From assembly GCF_000336775.1 (NCBI RefSeq), contig NZ_AOLJ01000011.1, forward strand, positions 222,078 to 286,077: DNA of 64,000 nt, written 5' to 3'. Shown one piece after another: positions 36,204 through 45,295 of this stretch. The first letter of the stretch is position 1, and every line of letters begins with the position of its first letter. A program made the translations under genes and the position numbers. Below the pieces are notes generated by a model. That model saw nothing but the letters and a program-made list of their open reading frames with translations. It did no database searches and was not told where the DNA came from. The stretch comes from Haloferax gibbonsii ATCC 33959. GTDB taxonomy: Archaea; Halobacteriota; Halobacteria; Halobacteriales; Haloferacaceae.

Positions 36204-37214
36204 GTGACGACCACTATCGGTCTCGTCGTCAACCCCGCCGCCGGCCGCGACATCCGTCGGCTCACCGGCGGCGCGAGCGTCAGTAACAACTACGCGAAAC
36301 GCCGCACCGCGGGCTGTGTCCTCGCGGGGCTGACGCTCGCCGACGACGTGGACGTGCTCGTCATGCCCGACAGCACGGGGCTCGCCGACCGCATCGTCGA
36401 CGACGCGCCCGATGAACTCGGCGTCGAGTTCGTGGACATGACGGTCACGGCGTCGGGACGGGACAGCAGAACGGCCGCGGCCCACTTCGCGGACCACGCC
36501 GACGCCGTCGTCGTCCTCGGCGGCGACGGCACGACGCGGGACGTGGCCCAGACCATCGGCGACGTGCCGGTCGTGAGCATCTCGACGGGGACGAACAACG
36601 TCGTCCCGACGCCCGTCGACGGCACCGTCGCGGGCGCGGCCGCCGCGCTCGTCGGAAGCGGAGCCGTCCCCGCCGCGGAGGCGACGACGCGCCACGGGAC
36701 CATCGAGGTCAACGTCGTCCGGGCCGAACAGACGACGGTCATCCGCGGGCTCGCAACCGTCGGCGTTCTCGACCGCCCCTTCGTCGGCACGCGGGCGATT
36801 CTCGACCCGAGCGACATCGTCGGCGGCGTCGTCTCGCGGTCGTCGCCCGCCGAAATCGGGCTCTCGGGAATCGCCGGCGGTCTCGTCACGCACCGGCCGG
36901 ACGACCCCGGCGGCGTCGGCTTCCGACTGGCTCGCGACGGCGAGAGCGGAGCGACCGCCCCAACGACGGTCAGGGCGATTACCGTCCCCGGACGACTCTC
37001 GACGGTCGACGTGGCTGAACACCGCGTCCTCGACGACGGCGAGGACTACGCGTTCGAGGTCGACCGCGGGGTCGTCAGCGTCGACGGCGAGCGGGAACAC
37101 GAGGTGCGAAACGGGACCGTCCGCCTCCGCCCGGTGAGCGACGGCCCGCGACTGGTCGACGTCGAGTCGGTCCTCGAACGAGCGGCCAGCGACGGGCGCT
37201 TCAGGCTCGGGTGA
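36204..37214 (+). CDS. ATP-NAD kinase-like protein (AcoX type)
   Basis: 336 aa. The N-terminal GLVVNPAAGRDIRR and the VVLGGDGTTRDVAQ motif near residue 104 belong to the NAD kinase/diacylglycerol kinase fold. The longer C-terminal beta domain and the position right after E1-alpha/beta match AcoX of bacterial acetoin operons, whose role is unresolved. The GTG start directly abuts the E1-beta TAA, so the three genes form one operon. A true NAD-phosphorylating activity is only inferred. Confidence 0.85.
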   Translation: MTTTIGLVVNPAAGRDIRRLTGGASVSNNYAKRRTAGCVLAGLTLADDVDVLVMPDSTGLADRIVDDAPDELGVEFVDMTVTASGRDSRTAAAHFADHADAVVVLGGDGTTRDVAQTIGDVPVVSISTGTNNVVPTPVDGTVAGAAAALVGSGAVPAAEATTRHGTIEVNVVRAEQTTVIRGLATVGVLDRPFVGTRAILDPSDIVGGVVSRSSPAEIGLSGIAGGLVTHRPDDPGGVGFRLARDGESGATAPTTVRAITVPGRLSTVDVAEHRVLDDGEDYAFEVDRGVVSVDGEREHEVRNGTVRLRPVSDGPRLVDVESVLERAASDGRFRLG

Positions 37215-37216
37215 GC

Positions 37217-37269
37217 CGGCGGCCCCGACCCGGCCCGGCCTGACCGACCAGTTCGGCCGCCGATTTTTT
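37217..37269 (+). terminator. Hairpin plus T6 after the E1-acoX operon
   Basis: CGGCGGCC (37217-37224) pairs with GGCCGCCG (37255-37262), followed by A and six T (37264-37269). This looks like an intrinsic-type terminator placed between the convergent acoX and E2 genes; the T-run touches the E2 stop codon. Confidence 0.55.
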
Positions 37270-38756
37270 CACCGCCCGCCGGCGGCGATGACGAGCGACC
37301 ACGGGTTCTCGACGTGTTCGACGAGCGTGCCGAGCATGCGGGCCGCGTCCGCCCCGTCGACGATGCGGTGGTCGAACGACAGCGAAAAGGAGATAACTCG
37401 CCGGACGGCCACGTCGCCGTCGTCGGTCGGCACGGCCTCCCGGCGAATCGTGTTGACGCCGAGGATGGCGACCTGCGGCGGGTTGATGACCGGGTCGAAC
37501 GACTCGACGCCGAGGACGCCGAGGTTCGAGACGGTGAACGTGCCCCCCGAGAGGTCGTCCATCGTGAAGTCACCCGACAGCGCCCGCTGGGTGACCTCGG
37601 CGCGGGTCTCGGCGAGTTCGGCGAGCGACAGCGAGGCCACGTCGCGGACGACCGGCGCGATGAGTCCCTCGTCGATATCGACCGCGATGCAGACGTTGTG
37701 CTCCCCGTGGAGCCTGTGGACGCCGTCCTCGAAGGTCGCGTTGAACTCGGGGTGTTCGTCGAGGGACGCCGAGAGCGCGAGGAGCAGTACGTCCGTTATC
37801 GACACGTCCACGCCGAGGGCGTCGTCGGCGGCGTTCGCCGCGGCGAGCAGTTCCTCCGCGTCGGCGCGGCGGTCGATTGTGACGTGGACCGCCTCACGGT
37901 AGCTCTCGCCGAGGCGGTCGGCGATGGTGCGGCGCATCCCCGACAGCGGCCGCTCCGTCTCGACCGGTTCGCTCGCGGCGGTCGCATCGGCCCCGGCGGT
38001 CGCCGGCGAGTCGGTTGCCGCCGCGCTCGCGCCGCCCGCCGCCCGCACGTCGGACTCGGTGATGCGGCCGTTCTGTCCCGTGCCCTCGACCGCCGCGATG
38101 TCGACGCCGAGTTCGCGGGCGAGGCGGCGGGCGCTCGGCGGGGCAAACACGCGCTTGTCCGCCGTGTCGGCGGTCGCTCCGGAGTCGTCGGTCTCGGCGG
38201 GCGTCGCGGACTCCGCCGCGGCTTCCACGTCGCTCTCGGTGATTGCCCCCTGCGGCCCGGTTCCCTCGACGGCCGTGAGGTCGAGCCCGAGGTCGTCCGC
38301 GAGTCGCTTCGCGCGCGGCGACGCGCGGACCTCGCCGTTCCCTGACGCCCCGCTCGACCCGCTCGACCGTCGTTTCGCCACCGACGAGGCGTCGCCAGTC
38401 GCCGCCGTCTCGGTCGTCTCGGCCGTGCCAGCGTCCGCCGCCGCGTCGTCAGTCGCGGCGGATTCCTCGCCACCCTCGCCGACGCCCGCGTCCGCCTCCA
38501 ACTGGGTGATGTCCTCGTCCGCACCGGCGACGATTGCCAGCGCGCCGCCGGGCGCTGTCGACTCGCCCTCGGCGAGGACGACGCGCCGCAGGACGCCGTC
38601 TTCCTTGGCGTCGATTTCCGCCGTCGTCTTCTCCGACTCGATTTCGGCGATTGGCTCGCCCTCGGTGACCTCGTCGCCCTCCGAGACGAGCCACGCCGAG
38701 AGCTCGCCCGACTTCATCTCCAGTCCCAGTTTGGGCATCTTGACTACGTACGCCAT
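37269..38756 (-). CDS. 2-oxoacid dehydrogenase E2 (dihydrolipoamide acyltransferase)
   Basis: 495 aa. One lipoyl domain occupies residues 1-80, with the lipoylated Lys at 43 in IESEKTTAEI. Ala/Thr-rich linkers follow, with two consecutive peripheral-subunit-binding domains: about 143-180 (RASPRAKRLADDLGLDL) and 203-240 (FAPPSARRLARELGVDI). The CoA-acyltransferase domain runs from about 265 to the end, with the catalytic DHRIVDGA motif at 462-469. It transfers the acyl group to CoA. Start ATG 38756 (MAYVVKMPKLG) fits a TATA box at 38780-38789. No E3 gene is nearby. Confidence 0.93.
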   Translation of the reverse strand: MAYVVKMPKLGLEMKSGELSAWLVSEGDEVTEGEPIAEIESEKTTAEIDAKEDGVLRRVVLAEGESTAPGGALAIVAGADEDITQLEADAGVGEGGEESAATDDAAADAGTAETTETAATGDASSVAKRRSSGSSGASGNGEVRASPRAKRLADDLGLDLTAVEGTGPQGAITESDVEAAAESATPAETDDSGATADTADKRVFAPPSARRLARELGVDIAAVEGTGQNGRITESDVRAAGGASAAATDSPATAGADATAASEPVETERPLSGMRRTIADRLGESYREAVHVTIDRRADAEELLAAANAADDALGVDVSITDVLLLALSASLDEHPEFNATFEDGVHRLHGEHNVCIAVDIDEGLIAPVVRDVASLSLAELAETRAEVTQRALSGDFTMDDLSGGTFTVSNLGVLGVESFDPVINPPQVAILGVNTIRREAVPTDDGDVAVRRVISFSLSFDHRIVDGADAARMLGTLVEHVENPWSLVIAAGGR

Positions 38757-38847
38757 GGCAGTAACATACACAATAGAACGTGATATACCTAGGTCGGCGG
38801 GTCCGCCGACCAACAGGCTTTACTACTAGGTGATATCACTAGGTGAT
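38757..38847. promoter_or_regulatory. Divergent E2/thi4 promoter with palindrome and tandem repeat
   Basis: This 91-bp spacer contains, from left to right, the E2 TATA box (GGTATATCAC on the minus strand, 38780-38789), then a perfect 9-bp inverted repeat GGTCGGCGG-GT-CCGCCGACC (38792-38811). Next comes the thi4 TATA-like CTTTACT (about 38818-38824), then two exact 12-bp tandem copies of ACTAGGTGATAT (38825-38836 and 38838-38849) ending in the thi4 start codon. The palindrome is placed next to both BRE/TATA elements and the tandem repeat covers the thi4 transcription start. Both look like regulator sites. Confidence 0.6.
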
Positions 38848-39771
38848 ATGTCGTTCGACGGATTCACCGACGCGACAGAAGCACAGGTCACACGCGCGAT
38901 TTCGGACTCGTGGATGGAGGAGTTCCGCGAGCGCACCGACACCGAAGTCATCGTCGTCGGCGGCGGTCCCTCCGGCCTCGTCGCGGCCAAGGAACTCGCC
39001 GAGCGCGGCGTCGACGTGACCATCGTGGAGAAGAACAACTACCTCGGCGGCGGCTTCTGGCTGGGCGGCTTCCTCATGAACAAGGTGACCGTCCGCGACC
39101 CGGCCCAGCGCGTCCTCGACGAACTCGGCGTCCCCTACGAGGAGAGCGACGAGGCCGAGGGGCTGTACGTCGCCGACGGCCCGCACGCCTGTTCCGCGCT
39201 CATCAAGGCCGCCTGCGACGCCGGCGCGAAAATCCAGAACATGACCGAGTTCACCGACGTCGTCCTCCGCGAGGACGACCGCGTCGGCGGCATCGTCATG
39301 AACTGGACGCCGGTCCACGCGCTCCCGCGCGAACTCACCTGCGTCGACCCCATCGCGGTCGAGTCCGACCTCGTCCTCGACGCGACGGGCCACGACGCGG
39401 TCGTCCTCTCGAAGCTCTCCGAGCGCGGCGTCCTCGACGTGAACGGCATCGAACACGCCAAGGAACACAACACGGGCATGGACAAGACCGCCGACGGCGA
39501 GTACGGCGCGCCCGGCCACGACTCGCCCGGCCACGACTCGATGTGGGTCTCCGAGAGCGAAGACAGCATCGTCGACGCGACGGGCGTCGTCCACCCCGGC
39601 GTCGTCGCCTCCGGCATGGCCGTCGCCACCGCCCACCACCTGCCGCGCATGGGCCCGACGTTCGGTGCCATGCTGCTGTCCGGCCGACAGGCGGCGCAGT
39701 CCTGCCTCGACGAACTCGGCCGCGACGCGCCCGAAGTGAGCATCTCCGGGCCCGCTCCGGCCGACGACTGA
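38848..39771 (+). CDS. thi4: Thiazole synthase Thi4 (ADP-thiazole biosynthesis)
   Basis: 307 aa. The dinucleotide-binding motif [17 protein letters not shown] is at about residues 35-51. The active-site loop contains Cys165 in [12 protein letters not shown], and the C-terminal part has [25 protein letters not shown] (key part GMAVATAHH). Thi4 builds the adenylated thiazole of thiamine from NAD and glycine. As I recall, H. volcanii Thi4 depends on this Cys165, like the yeast single-turnover sulfur-donor enzyme, whereas methanogen enzymes have His here and use sulfide. ATG 38848 is set by the homologue N-terminus MSFDGF. Confidence 0.95.
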   Translation: MSFDGFTDATEAQVTRAISDSWMEEFRERTDTEVIVVGGGPSGLVAAKELAERGVDVTIVEKNNYLGGGFWLGGFLMNKVTVRDPAQRVLDELGVPYEESDEAEGLYVADGPHACSALIKAACDAGAKIQNMTEFTDVVLREDDRVGGIVMNWTPVHALPRELTCVDPIAVESDLVLDATGHDAVVLSKLSERGVLDVNGIEHAKEHNTGMDKTADGEYGAPGHDSPGHDSMWVSESEDSIVDATGVVHPGVVASGMAVATAHHLPRMGPTFGAMLLSGRQAAQSCLDELGRDAPEVSISGPAPADD

Positions 39772-39849
39772 CCGTCTCCCGACGGTCCGATTGTCGGTTC
39801 CCCCGACGCCTCTGACACTTGTTTCGGGTCGCTCCCGACCCGTTTTCCG

Positions 39850-40317
39850 TTACTGCTGGACTCCCTCGCGTTCCTGTTCGTGAACCCAGCCGAGCGTTCG
39901 CCGGATTCGCGCCCACCCACGGTTCCACACGAGCAGGAAGCCGGGGACGGCACCGACAGCGAACAACGCGAGATAGTACTGTAACTCGACGACCGGCGGG
40001 TACGCCACCGACGCGACTACGTCAACGAGTCGCAGCGCGAACCAGAGCTGTGCCGCGACGAAGTGACTGATGACGAAGGTTCCGACCAGTCGCTCCTGAA
40101 CGCCCGCCGGTTCGGGCCGCCCGCCGATTCGACTCCGGTAGAGCAGATACCCGACGACGAGCGGTTGGAAGACGACACAGCCGAGCGCCCACAGGAGACT
40201 CGCGTTACTCCCCCGCTCGGCGGCGTCGAGAGACACCCAGTAGCCGACGAGCCCCAAGAACAAGAGGTGAAACGCGTTGAAGGGCGCGCCGAGAAGCTCC
40301 GCGAGGAACGAGGCCAT
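39850..40317 (-). CDS. Uncharacterised four-helix membrane protein
   Basis: 155 aa with hydrophobic segments at about 10-30, 40-60, 80-105 and 112-132, and a charged C-terminus (RTLGWVHEQERE). No Cys pairs or enzymatic motifs are seen and I do not recognise the family. It lies 67 bp after the methyltransferase gene on the same strand. ATG 40317 (MASFLAELLG) or an ATG five codons upstream may be the start. Confidence 0.7.
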   Translation of the reverse strand: MASFLAELLGAPFNAFHLLFLGLVGYWVSLDAAERGSNASLLWALGCVVFQPLVVGYLLYRSRIGGRPEPAGVQERLVGTFVISHFVAAQLWFALRLVDVVASVAYPPVVELQYYLALFAVGAVPGFLLVWNRGWARIRRTLGWVHEQEREGVQQ

Positions 40318-40383
40318 GCCACCGGTTGACACCGGGGCGACATATCGCTTCTGTCGGCCGGTCGGACCACACGCCGGCGATTG

Positions 40384-41097
40384 CTACTTCACGACGCCCG
40401 CACGGACCCGCGCGAAGCCGAGCGCGTGGGTCGTCTCGTGGGCCACCCGACACCGCGATTCGAGCGTCCGGTGGGCCGCGACGAGCCGCCGGTTCAGCAT
40501 CTTCGTCGGCGACGCGCGCATCGTGCGCGACCCGGGCGGCGCGGTGGCGCGGACGAGCGCCCGAAACGCCGGATTGAGCGGTCGCCAGCGCGGGTCGGTC
40601 GTCTCCGCGAGGTCGACGAGACAGAGTCGCCCGCCGGAGCCGACGAGGTCCGCCCACGACGAGACCACGGCCGCGGGGTCGTCGAACATCCCCGAGACGA
40701 AGGTGGCGAGGACGGCGTCCGGGGACTCGGCGAGTCCGCGTGCGACCGGCGGCCGAGTCGCGTCGGCGCGAACGAGGTGGACGTTCGGGGAGTCGCGGGT
40801 CCGCTCGCGGGCCACGTCGAGGACGCCGGGGGAGAAATCGACGCCGACGACAGTTCCCTCGGGACCGACGCGCTCGGCGAGGTACGGGAGGTTCGCGCCC
40901 GTCCCGCAGCCCATCTCGACGACCGTCTCGCCCGGGGCGAGCGCGAGCGCGTCGGCGGCTTCGGTTCTGACGCTCCCGACGCCGGGCGCGCGGCGGGCGA
41001 GCGCGTCGTACAGCGTCGCCCAGCGGGTGTAGAACGACTGGGCGACCGACGACGGGGAGCGAGAACGGGAACGGGAGTTGGGCTGTTCGGCTGTCAT
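40384..41097 (-). CDS. Class I SAM-dependent methyltransferase
   Basis: 237 aa. AdoMet motif I is VVEMGCGTGANLPYL (about residues 59-73), then VVGVDFSPGVLDVARER (motif II) and ADATRPP. It resembles the UbiE/phospholipid-N-methyltransferase-like group, with FYTRWATLYDALARR before motif I. There is an Arg/Ser-rich N-terminus of about 18 residues. It lies 10 bp after thiR and so belongs to the dcd-thiR-methyltransferase operon. The substrate is unknown. Confidence 0.87.
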   Translation of the reverse strand: MTAEQPNSRSRSRSPSSVAQSFYTRWATLYDALARRAPGVGSVRTEAADALALAPGETVVEMGCGTGANLPYLAERVGPEGTVVGVDFSPGVLDVARERTRDSPNVHLVRADATRPPVARGLAESPDAVLATFVSGMFDDPAAVVSSWADLVGSGGRLCLVDLAETTDPRWRPLNPAFRALVRATAPPGSRTMRASPTKMLNRRLVAAHRTLESRCRVAHETTHALGFARVRAGVVK

Positions 41098-41107
41098 GGG
41101 ACGGGCC

Positions 41108-42007
41108 TCAGAGCAGGACGCGGACCACGTCGGCGACGGCGGGCGCGTCGGGGCCGAGGATGTACGTGATGGGTTCGATGCCGTAGCCGCCGCTCTGGTA
41201 GACGACGAACGTCTCCGGCAGGTCGCGGGCGGTGAGGAGTTCGCGGACCGGGTCGGTCGGCGCGTCCGGGTCGAACTCGATGCACTCGTAGCCCGCGGCT
41301 TCGAGGTCCTCGATGACGCCCGCGTCGTAGACGATGTTGAGCGCGGCGTTCACGTCGGCACCGGCGGCGCGGGCCGAAAGCAGGACGCCCGCGACGTGGC
41401 CGCTAACGCCGAACTCGGGTTCGCCGGGAACGGTCGCCTGTCCCTTCACGTCGAAGATGCGGCCGGGGATGGCGGCCACGTCGTCGACGCTGTCGGCGTC
41501 CGGGAGCGACTCCACGAGGTTGGAGCCGACGTTCGGGATGAGCCCCGCGAAGCCGGAGGTGTTCGTGAGCATGCGGAGGCCGCGGCGGACCGACGAGCGG
41601 ACCTGCTCGACGGTTCGGAGGCGACCCTCGGGGTCGTGGATGCTCCGGAAGCCGTCGTGGGAGGCGAGTTCGGGCATCTCCTCTTCGTGGAGGTCCGACA
41701 GCAGGTCACCCTCTTCGAGTTGGCGGATGAGGACCTCGGCCTCGACGAGCGCCTGCACGGGCGTCATGTCGCCGGTGGCGAGGCCGTCGCCGACGCGGGA
41801 GACGAGGTCGACGACGCGGGGGTCGGTGGCGACCCGCTCGTTCGTGGCGACCTCGCCGTGAGCGTACTTCGAGACGGCGCTCTGGCTGATACCGAGCGCC
41901 TCGGCGACCTCCGACTGGGTGAACCCGCGGTCGCGGAGGTCCTCCGCGAGGAGCGCGCGGAACGTCGGGAGGAACGCGTCCACGACGATTTCTTCGATGA
42001 ACTTCAT
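41108..42007 (-). CDS. thiR: Thiamine regulator ThiR (HTH + ThiN-like domain)
   Basis: 299 aa. An N-terminal helix-turn-helix occupies about residues 26-52 ([21 protein letters not shown]), followed by a linker. A C-terminal ThiN (thiamine-phosphate-synthase-like) domain of about 170 residues starts near 125, with [17 protein letters not shown] and [15 protein letters not shown]. Archaeal proteins with this architecture and no separate kinase domain have been described as ThiR, a thiamine-phosphate-sensing repressor of thiamine genes. The nearby thi4 gene, with its repeat-rich promoter, is an obvious candidate target. Its start overlaps the dcd stop by 3 bases (ATGA arrangement). Confidence 0.85.
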   Translation of the reverse strand: MKFIEEIVVDAFLPTFRALLAEDLRDRGFTQSEVAEALGISQSAVSKYAHGEVATNERVATDPRVVDLVSRVGDGLATGDMTPVQALVEAEVLIRQLEEGDLLSDLHEEEMPELASHDGFRSIHDPEGRLRTVEQVRSSVRRGLRMLTNTSGFAGLIPNVGSNLVESLPDADSVDDVAAIPGRIFDVKGQATVPGEPEFGVSGHVAGVLLSARAAGADVNAALNIVYDAGVIEDLEAAGYECIEFDPDAPTDPVRELLTARDLPETFVVYQSGGYGIEPITYILGPDAPAVADVVRVLL

Positions 42008-42591
42008 TCGTCGCCACCGAACTCGGGGTCCGAGCTGAGCCGCGACGCCTGCGGCCCGCGCTGGCCCTGATACTTCGAGCCGCGTTCGACCCCGTAGGGG
42101 CGGTCGGCGGGCGACTTCATCTCCGTGAACACGAGCTGAGAGATGCGCATGCCGGGGGTGAGCGCGACCGGCGCGGTGCCGAGGTTCGACAGTTCGAGCG
42201 TGATTTGGCCCTCGTAGCCGGGGTCGACGATGCCGGCGGTCGCGTGGATGACGACCGCGAGGCGACCGAGGGAAGAGCGCCCCTCGACGGTCGCCAGCAG
42301 GTCGTCCGGAATCGCCACGCGCTCTTTGGTCGTGCCGAGGACGAAGTCGCCGGGGTGGAGGATGAAGTCGTCGCCCTCCGGGACGTGCGTCTCGCGGACG
42401 TACTCGGAGACTTCGTGCTCTCGGTTCGGGTGGATACAGGAGATGTTCGTGCGCTGGAACTCCAGGAATTCGGTGCCGAGGCGGAGGTCGACGCTCGCTG
42501 GCTGGACCTGCATGTCCACGTCGTCTATCGGGTCGACCACGAGGTCACCCTCGGCGAGGCGTGCGAGGATGTCCGAGTCGGAGAGTATCAT
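42004..42591 (-). CDS. dcd: dCTP deaminase
   Basis: 195 aa. Trimeric dUTPase-fold motifs are [12 protein letters not shown] at the N-terminus, [16 protein letters not shown] near 32, and the catalytic segment [35 protein letters not shown] near 110-145 (key residues R-S-S-L-G and the Glu of GYEGQ). It makes dUTP from dCTP for dTMP synthesis. ATG 42591 is chosen at the conserved MILSDxDI; the longer frame upstream is not conserved-looking. It is the first gene of the operon with thiR. Confidence 0.93.
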   Translation of the reverse strand: MILSDSDILARLAEGDLVVDPIDDVDMQVQPASVDLRLGTEFLEFQRTNISCIHPNREHEVSEYVRETHVPEGDDFILHPGDFVLGTTKERVAIPDDLLATVEGRSSLGRLAVVIHATAGIVDPGYEGQITLELSNLGTAPVALTPGMRISQLVFTEMKSPADRPYGVERGSKYQGQRGPQASRLSSDPEFGGDE

Positions 42592-42658
42592 ACTCGAAGG
42601 GAGCGCGACGCGGACAAGTAAATCCACCTTCTCGGCGGGAGGTGCCACCTAGTCTCGG

Positions 42659-42676
42659 CGGGGCGACACCGCCCCG
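42659..42676 (-). terminator. GC stem-loop between the Yip1-like gene and dcd
   Basis: CGGGGCG-ACAC-CGCCCCG is a perfect 7-bp stem with a 4-nt loop, just downstream of the minus-strand Yip1-like gene and 68 bp before dcd. It has no T-run, so it is only a possible terminator. Confidence 0.4.
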
Positions 42677-42711
42677 TCTCGGTTTGGAGACGACACCCCG
42701 CTCGGCGCGGC

Positions 42712-43452
42712 TCAGATGAGTTCGAACAGGAGGCCGACGAGACTCAGGCCGACGGTGACGACCGCGGCCGATTCGACGTCGAGGTCGCGGGCGCGGGCCA
42801 TCCCGTAGGTCCGGACGTACGTCGCCCACGCGACCGTGATAACCACGACGACCCCGCTGACGAGGCCGAAGCCCGACAGCGCGGACTGCATCGCGGTGAC
42901 CGCGGCCTCGGGGGTCGACGGGAGGTCGATTCGCGGGAGGACGTAGGCGAGGTAGCCGGCGAGCGCGAGGGCGCGGGCCGCGCTCGGGACCATCCCCCAC
43001 GCGGCGACCGTCAGGGACTCGGCGAAGCCGCCCTCGCCGCCGACGAGCGAGGTGCCGAGGTGGAGCATCGCCCCCTCGAAGAGCCAGAACAGCGGCACGC
43101 CGACGAGCATCGCCCACGGGACCCACGAGATTTCGTCCCAGACGAGGTCGCCGAGGCGCTCGTCGAGCTGTTCGGGGACCGAGGGGTCGCAGCCCGCCGG
43201 CGCGTCCATGTCGGCGAACGGGCCGCCCTCTTCGTAGTTTTCGCACATCCATTCCGGCGCGTGCGCGGGGTTGTCGACGCTGACCTGCTGGTCGAGCTGT
43301 TGGGTGAACGTGACGAGGATGCCGCCGGTGGCGGCTGCAACGACGAGCGTCACGAGCGCGACGACGGCGAGCGCCCGCCCGGTGTCGAGCGGTCGCGGCC
43401 GCGACGCGAAGTACTCGCGCGGCTTGAGGAGGGGCGTTCGGGGACCTGCCAT
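42712..43452 (-). CDS. Yip1-like membrane protein
   Basis: 246 aa. It begins [20 protein letters not shown], the 'P-x-x-F/YF' N-terminus typical of archaeal Yip1-domain proteins. A hydrophobic helix is at 30-52. A soluble loop of about 60 residues containing two Cys ([10 protein letters not shown] and AGCDPS, possibly a disulfide outside the membrane) follows, then four more helices. The function is unknown. It is divergent from pth2. Confidence 0.78.
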   Translation of the reverse strand: MAGPRTPLLKPREYFASRPRPLDTGRALAVVALVTLVVAAATGGILVTFTQQLDQQVSVDNPAHAPEWMCENYEEGGPFADMDAPAGCDPSVPEQLDERLGDLVWDEISWVPWAMLVGVPLFWLFEGAMLHLGTSLVGGEGGFAESLTVAAWGMVPSAARALALAGYLAYVLPRIDLPSTPEAAVTAMQSALSGFGLVSGVVVVITVAWATYVRTYGMARARDLDVESAAVVTVGLSLVGLLFELI

Positions 43453-43547
43453 CGGTCGAACCACGGAGATGTCGGTGAAATGTCTTCTGCCCGCACGCGA
43501 CGCCCGCGATGGGAGGACATTTACCGCGTCGGCGGGGAGTAGCGGGC

Positions 43548-43886
43548 ATGAAACAGGCCATCGTCGCACGCGCCGACCTCGGCATGGGCCGGGGAAAGCT
43601 CGCCGCGCAGGTCGCCCACGCCTCGCTGTCCGCCTACGAGGACACCGACTCGCAGACCCGGAAGCGCTGGAAGGGCGAGGGACAGAAGAAAGTCGTCCTC
43701 AAGGCCAACGGCGAGTCCGAACTGTTCAAACTCGCCGACAAGGCCGAGCGAGCGGGTATCCCCCACGCCATCATCCGCGACGCGGGGCACACGCAACTCG
43801 ACCCCGGCACGGTGACGGCGCTCGCCGTCGGCCCCGCCGACGACGAATCGGTCGACCGCGTGACCGGCGACCTCTCGCTGTACTGA
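43548..43886 (+). CDS. pth2: Peptidyl-tRNA hydrolase Pth2
   Basis: 112 aa, the normal archaeal Pth2 length. [27 protein letters not shown] carries the catalytic-region residues (key part [14 protein letters not shown]), followed by [12 protein letters not shown] and [21 protein letters not shown]. It releases peptides from drop-off peptidyl-tRNA. The stop codon shares one base with the truD start (TGATG), so the two are translationally linked. Confidence 0.96.
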   Translation: MKQAIVARADLGMGRGKLAAQVAHASLSAYEDTDSQTRKRWKGEGQKKVVLKANGESELFKLADKAERAGIPHAIIRDAGHTQLDPGTVTALAVGPADDESVDRVTGDLSLY

Positions 43887-45274
43887 TGCGCGAGGCACAC
43901 CCGCTGGAGCGCGCAGTCGGCATCGACAGCTACGTGAGCGACGCCGACGGCGTCGGCGGCCGCCTTCGGGTCGCCCCCGAGGACTTCCGCGTGCGCGAAC
44001 TCGAACTCGACTCGCTGAACGTCCGCCCGCCGGACGCGCCGACCGGCGACTTCCCGAACCTCGTCCTCCGCGTCACCCTCCGCGGCTGGGACACCAACGA
44101 CTTCGCGGGGCGGCTCTCGGACGAACTCGACGCGAGCAGAGAGCGCGTCTCGTGGGCCGGCACGAAGGACAAACACGCCGTGACGACCCAACTGTTCACG
44201 GTCAACGGCGGCGACGCCGACGACGTGCCCGAGATTCCGAACGCCGACATCGAGGTCGTCGGCCGCCTCGGCCGCACGCTGAACTTCGGCGACCTCGCGG
44301 GCAACGGGTTCCGCATCCGCGTCCGCGACCCCGAGAACCCCGAAAACGCCGCGGCCGTCACCGACGCCCTCGCCGAGTTCGGCGGCCGCGACGAGCGCGT
44401 CGGCGTCCCGAACTTCTTCGGCCACCAGCGGTTCGGCAGCATCCGCCCCATCACCCACACAGTCGGCCTGCACGTCGTCCGCGGCGAGTGGCGCGAGGCC
44501 GTGTTGGCGTACTGCGGCGGACCGACCGAGGACGAACCCGAGGAGACGCAGGAAGGCCGCGCCGTCGTCGACGAGGAAGCCGCGTCGGCCGACCCCGACT
44601 GGCACCGCGCGCTCGACCGGATTCCGGGCTACCTCGGCTACGAGCGCGGCATGCTCCACCGACTCGCCGAGGACGGCGCGGAGACCGACGAGGACTGGCG
44701 CAACGCGCTCGAATCGGTCCCGTCGAACCTCCAGCGACTGTTCGTCAACGCCGCGCAGTCCTACGCGTTCAACCGGATGCTCTCGGAGCGCCTCGACCGC
44801 GGCCTCCCGTTCGACGAACCCGTCGAGGGCGACGTGGTCTGCTTCGCCGACCGCGACGCGCCCGAGGGGCTGGAGCTCCCCGACGTGAGCCGACTCCAGA
44901 CCGCGACGGGCCGCCGCGTCGAGGTCATGGGCCGACACATCGAACGCGGTCGCGCGTTCGTCACGGCCCCGCTCGTCGGCACCGACACCGAACTCGCCGA
45001 GGGCGAGCAGGGCGACATCGAGCGGGCCGTCCTCGACGACCTCGACCTCGAACCGGGCGACTTCGACCTCCCCGGCAACTTCCGGTCGACCGGGACGCGC
45101 CGGGCGATTCTCGTCCGCACCGACCTCGACGTTGACCGCGAGGGCGGCACCGACGGCGATGGCGACGCTGACGACGCTGGTGACGACCTCGTCTTCGACT
45201 TCGCGCTCCCCCACGGCTCGTACGCGACGGCCGTGATGCGCGAGTACCTGAAGGCCGGCCCGCTCGACCTCTGA
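43886..45274 (+). CDS. truD: tRNA pseudouridine(13) synthase TruD
   Basis: 462 aa. The TruD catalytic motif [12 protein letters not shown] has the catalytic Asp at 95. FRVRELEL near 34 and FFGHQRFGS near 178 are further family landmarks. The insertion (TRUD) domain spans about 200-360. An acidic insertion near 425 is typical of halophiles. It modifies U13 of certain tRNAs. The start is at [12 protein letters not shown] overlapping the pth2 stop. Confidence 0.95.
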   Translation: MREAHPLERAVGIDSYVSDADGVGGRLRVAPEDFRVRELELDSLNVRPPDAPTGDFPNLVLRVTLRGWDTNDFAGRLSDELDASRERVSWAGTKDKHAVTTQLFTVNGGDADDVPEIPNADIEVVGRLGRTLNFGDLAGNGFRIRVRDPENPENAAAVTDALAEFGGRDERVGVPNFFGHQRFGSIRPITHTVGLHVVRGEWREAVLAYCGGPTEDEPEETQEGRAVVDEEAASADPDWHRALDRIPGYLGYERGMLHRLAEDGAETDEDWRNALESVPSNLQRLFVNAAQSYAFNRMLSERLDRGLPFDEPVEGDVVCFADRDAPEGLELPDVSRLQTATGRRVEVMGRHIERGRAFVTAPLVGTDTELAEGEQGDIERAVLDDLDLEPGDFDLPGNFRSTGTRRAILVRTDLDVDREGGTDGDGDADDAGDDLVFDFALPHGSYATAVMREYLKAGPLDL

Positions 45275-45295
45275 AACGGGAATCGAGACGCGAAC

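Noticed and set aside
38757-38847. TPP riboswitch upstream of thi4
   Set aside because: The spacer is only 91 bp, shared with E2, and lacks any THI-box-like sequence or fold; the repeats look like protein-binding sites.
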